A DNA stretch of 6,478 nucleotides, from assembly GCA_003491635.1 (NCBI GenBank), contig DNCG01000021.1:1-6478 (forward strand), read 5' to 3'. The notes beneath the pieces are model-generated. The model did not search any database. It was not told where the DNA came from and saw only the letters and a program-made list of their open reading frames with translations. The stretch's first letter is position 1; the number at the start of each line of letters is the position of its first letter. The DNA comes from Actinomycetota bacterium. GTDB lineage: Bacteria; Actinomycetota; Aquicultoria; Subteraquimicrobiales; UBA9087. A program made the position numbers and the translations under genes. Below are positions 5,612 to 6,478 of this stretch, in pieces.

Positions 5612-6478
5612 TCACCTCTTGCTCTGTTCCTCAACCAAACTGGCCAGCTCCTCAGCGGCCCTGGGTCTTCCCAGCGAGAGTGAACTTTCCCTCATCCGAC
5701 GAAGACCCTCATCGTCGTGGATAAGGATGCTCACGGCCTCATACATCGATCGACCGTTTAAATCTCCATCCAATACTACTCGTGCAGCGCCATAGTTTTC
5801 AAGATACCTGGCATTCTTCTCCTGATGAGCTGCGGTAGAGTAGGGATACGGAACAAGCACGGCCGGAATCCCTTTGGCGGTTATCTCAGCGATCGTGGTG
5901 GCTCCGGCGCGACAGAGAACGAGATCGGCCGCGGCATAGGCTAGATCAATCGTAGTTAAGTAGGGATGGCATTGGTAGATGACCCTATCATCGGTGCGCC
6001 TCAAGGTATTCATAGTCTTTAAAAACACATCGTACTCTCCTTCGCCGGTGATGTGGATTATTTGTAGGTCATCCGCATCCCTGAAGAAATCGTAGGCCTC
6101 CAAAAAAGCTCGATTGATCCTTCGGGCCCCGCGACTTCCCCCAAAGATCAGCAAGGTTCGGCGAGAAGAATCCAGACCAAACGCCCTCAGAGCATCTTCA
6201 CGGTGAGAAGCCCGAACACCTCTTCTAACTGGGTTTCCCGTCAGAATAATCTTCCTTCGTGGAGAGAAATAATCCTTCGTCCCGGGATAAGAAACGGCAA
6301 TTACCTTCGCCACCCTTCCCAGCAGACGGTTGGCCAACCCCGGATAAGCATTCTGCTCGTGAATAGCAGTGGGGATCCCGAGAACGGCCGCCATGCTCAC
6401 CAGGGGAAAACTGACGTATCCCCCCATCCCAACCACCAGGGAAGGTTTAAATTCGCGCAAGATCCCAAGGGATTCGAA
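5612..6478 (-). CDS. murG: Lipid II synthase MurG, C-terminal four fifths (5' end outside the window)
   Basis: MurG is a membrane-associated GT28 glycosyltransferase that adds GlcNAc from UDP-GlcNAc to lipid I on the cytoplasmic face, giving lipid II. The 288 visible codons run in frame to the right edge. The family is usually about 360 residues, so roughly 70-80 N-terminal residues with the first glycine-rich loop (GGTGGH type) are missing from the window, not from the gene. Visible motifs, numbered from the first visible codon, are VGMGGYVSFP (16-25), HEQNAYPGLANR (40-51), GNPVRRGV (81-88), the second glycine loop GGSRGARRIN (113-122), CRAGATTIAEI (189-199) and PYPYSTAAHQEKNA (210-223), which form the UDP-GlcNAc pocket. 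A TTG at 6460 is in frame, but it is an internal Leu codon because conserved family sequence lies further upstream. TGA at 5614-5612 forms part of the murC ribosome-site region. ftsW would be expected upstream. Confidence 0.97.
   Translation of the reverse strand, partial: FESLGILREFKPSLVVGMGGYVSFPLVSMAAVLGIPTAIHEQNAYPGLANRLLGRVAKVIAVSYPGTKDYFSPRRKIILTGNPVRRGVRASHREDALRAFGLDSSRRTLLIFGGSRGARRINRAFLEAYDFFRDADDLQIIHITGEGEYDVFLKTMNTLRRTDDRVIYQCHPYLTTIDLAYAAADLVLCRAGATTIAEITAKGIPAVLVPYPYSTAAHQEKNARYLENYGAARVVLDGDLNGRSMYEAVSILIHDDEGLRRMRESSLSLGRPRAAEELASLVEEQSKR
5615..5620 (-). promoter_or_regulatory. Shine-Dalgarno site of murC overlapping the murG end
   Basis: AAGAGG on the minus strand lies in the last two codons of murG, followed by TGAGCG and the murC GTG at 5608 (6-nt spacer). 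It supports the GTG start and translational coupling of murG to murC. Confidence 0.75.

Noticed and set aside
6458..6460. TTG at 6460 as the murG start
   Set aside because: The frame continues to the window edge and the family needs an N-terminal GGTGGH-type loop; the gene is cut by the window, not truncated.
1..6478. A new mobile, defence or biosynthetic system
   Set aside because: All coding sequence is accounted for by seven conserved division, cell-wall and PLP-homeostasis genes in a common order. No long repeats, integration sites or composition breaks were seen.

Overview
The window is a continuous stretch of a bacterial division and cell-wall (dcw) cluster. Every supported gene lies on the minus strand, so transcription runs from high to low coordinates: murG (5' end outside the window), murC, murB, ftsQ, ftsZ, pgeF (ylmD/yfiH family) and the first 107 codons of a yggS/ylmE-type PLP-binding protein, cut by the left edge. 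No tRNA, rRNA, mobile element, CRISPR array or foreign-looking island is visible, and no stretch above 300 bases lacks a gene.

Organism: FtsZ has a conserved core, a short linker and a DIDIPTFL-type tail, and its wording (NYLAVIKVVGIGGGG-like start, INTDAQALLMSDAD, SSPLLEASIEGAKGVLLNISGGSDLGLFEVNEAA) is closest, from memory, to actinobacterial FtsZ. ftsQ is followed directly by ftsZ with no ftsA, which also fits Actinobacteriota. murB inside the cluster and moderate base composition argue against the classical high-GC actinomycetes and suggest a deep-branching actinobacterial lineage (Hakubella/Geothermincola-like). This is inference; no search was run.

Layout, in transcription order: 6478-5612 murG, 3-nt gap, 5608-4217 murC, 0-nt gap, 4216-3242 murB, overlap, 3264-2467 ftsQ. 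These four are packed tightly enough to be one translationally coupled operon. A 157-bp AT-rich gap (2466-2310) follows, with a possible promoter and a leader holding overlapping inverted repeats. ftsZ (2309-1251) has a very strong Shine-Dalgarno sequence. A GC-rich hairpin with a T tract (1231-1208) lies just after ftsZ and ahead of pgeF (1180-383, TTG start preferred). The yggS-like gene begins at 322.

Function: MurB and MurC make UDP-MurNAc and add its first amino acid, and MurG finishes lipid II at the membrane. FtsQ and FtsZ belong to the divisome that directs this synthesis to the septum. PgeF is a quality-control enzyme of peptidoglycan precursors, and YggS-type proteins control PLP homeostasis. 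The machinery is orthodox and I see no new system. The points worth a second look are regulatory: ftsZ appears to have its own promoter and terminator within the cluster, and several starts are non-ATG or ambiguous.
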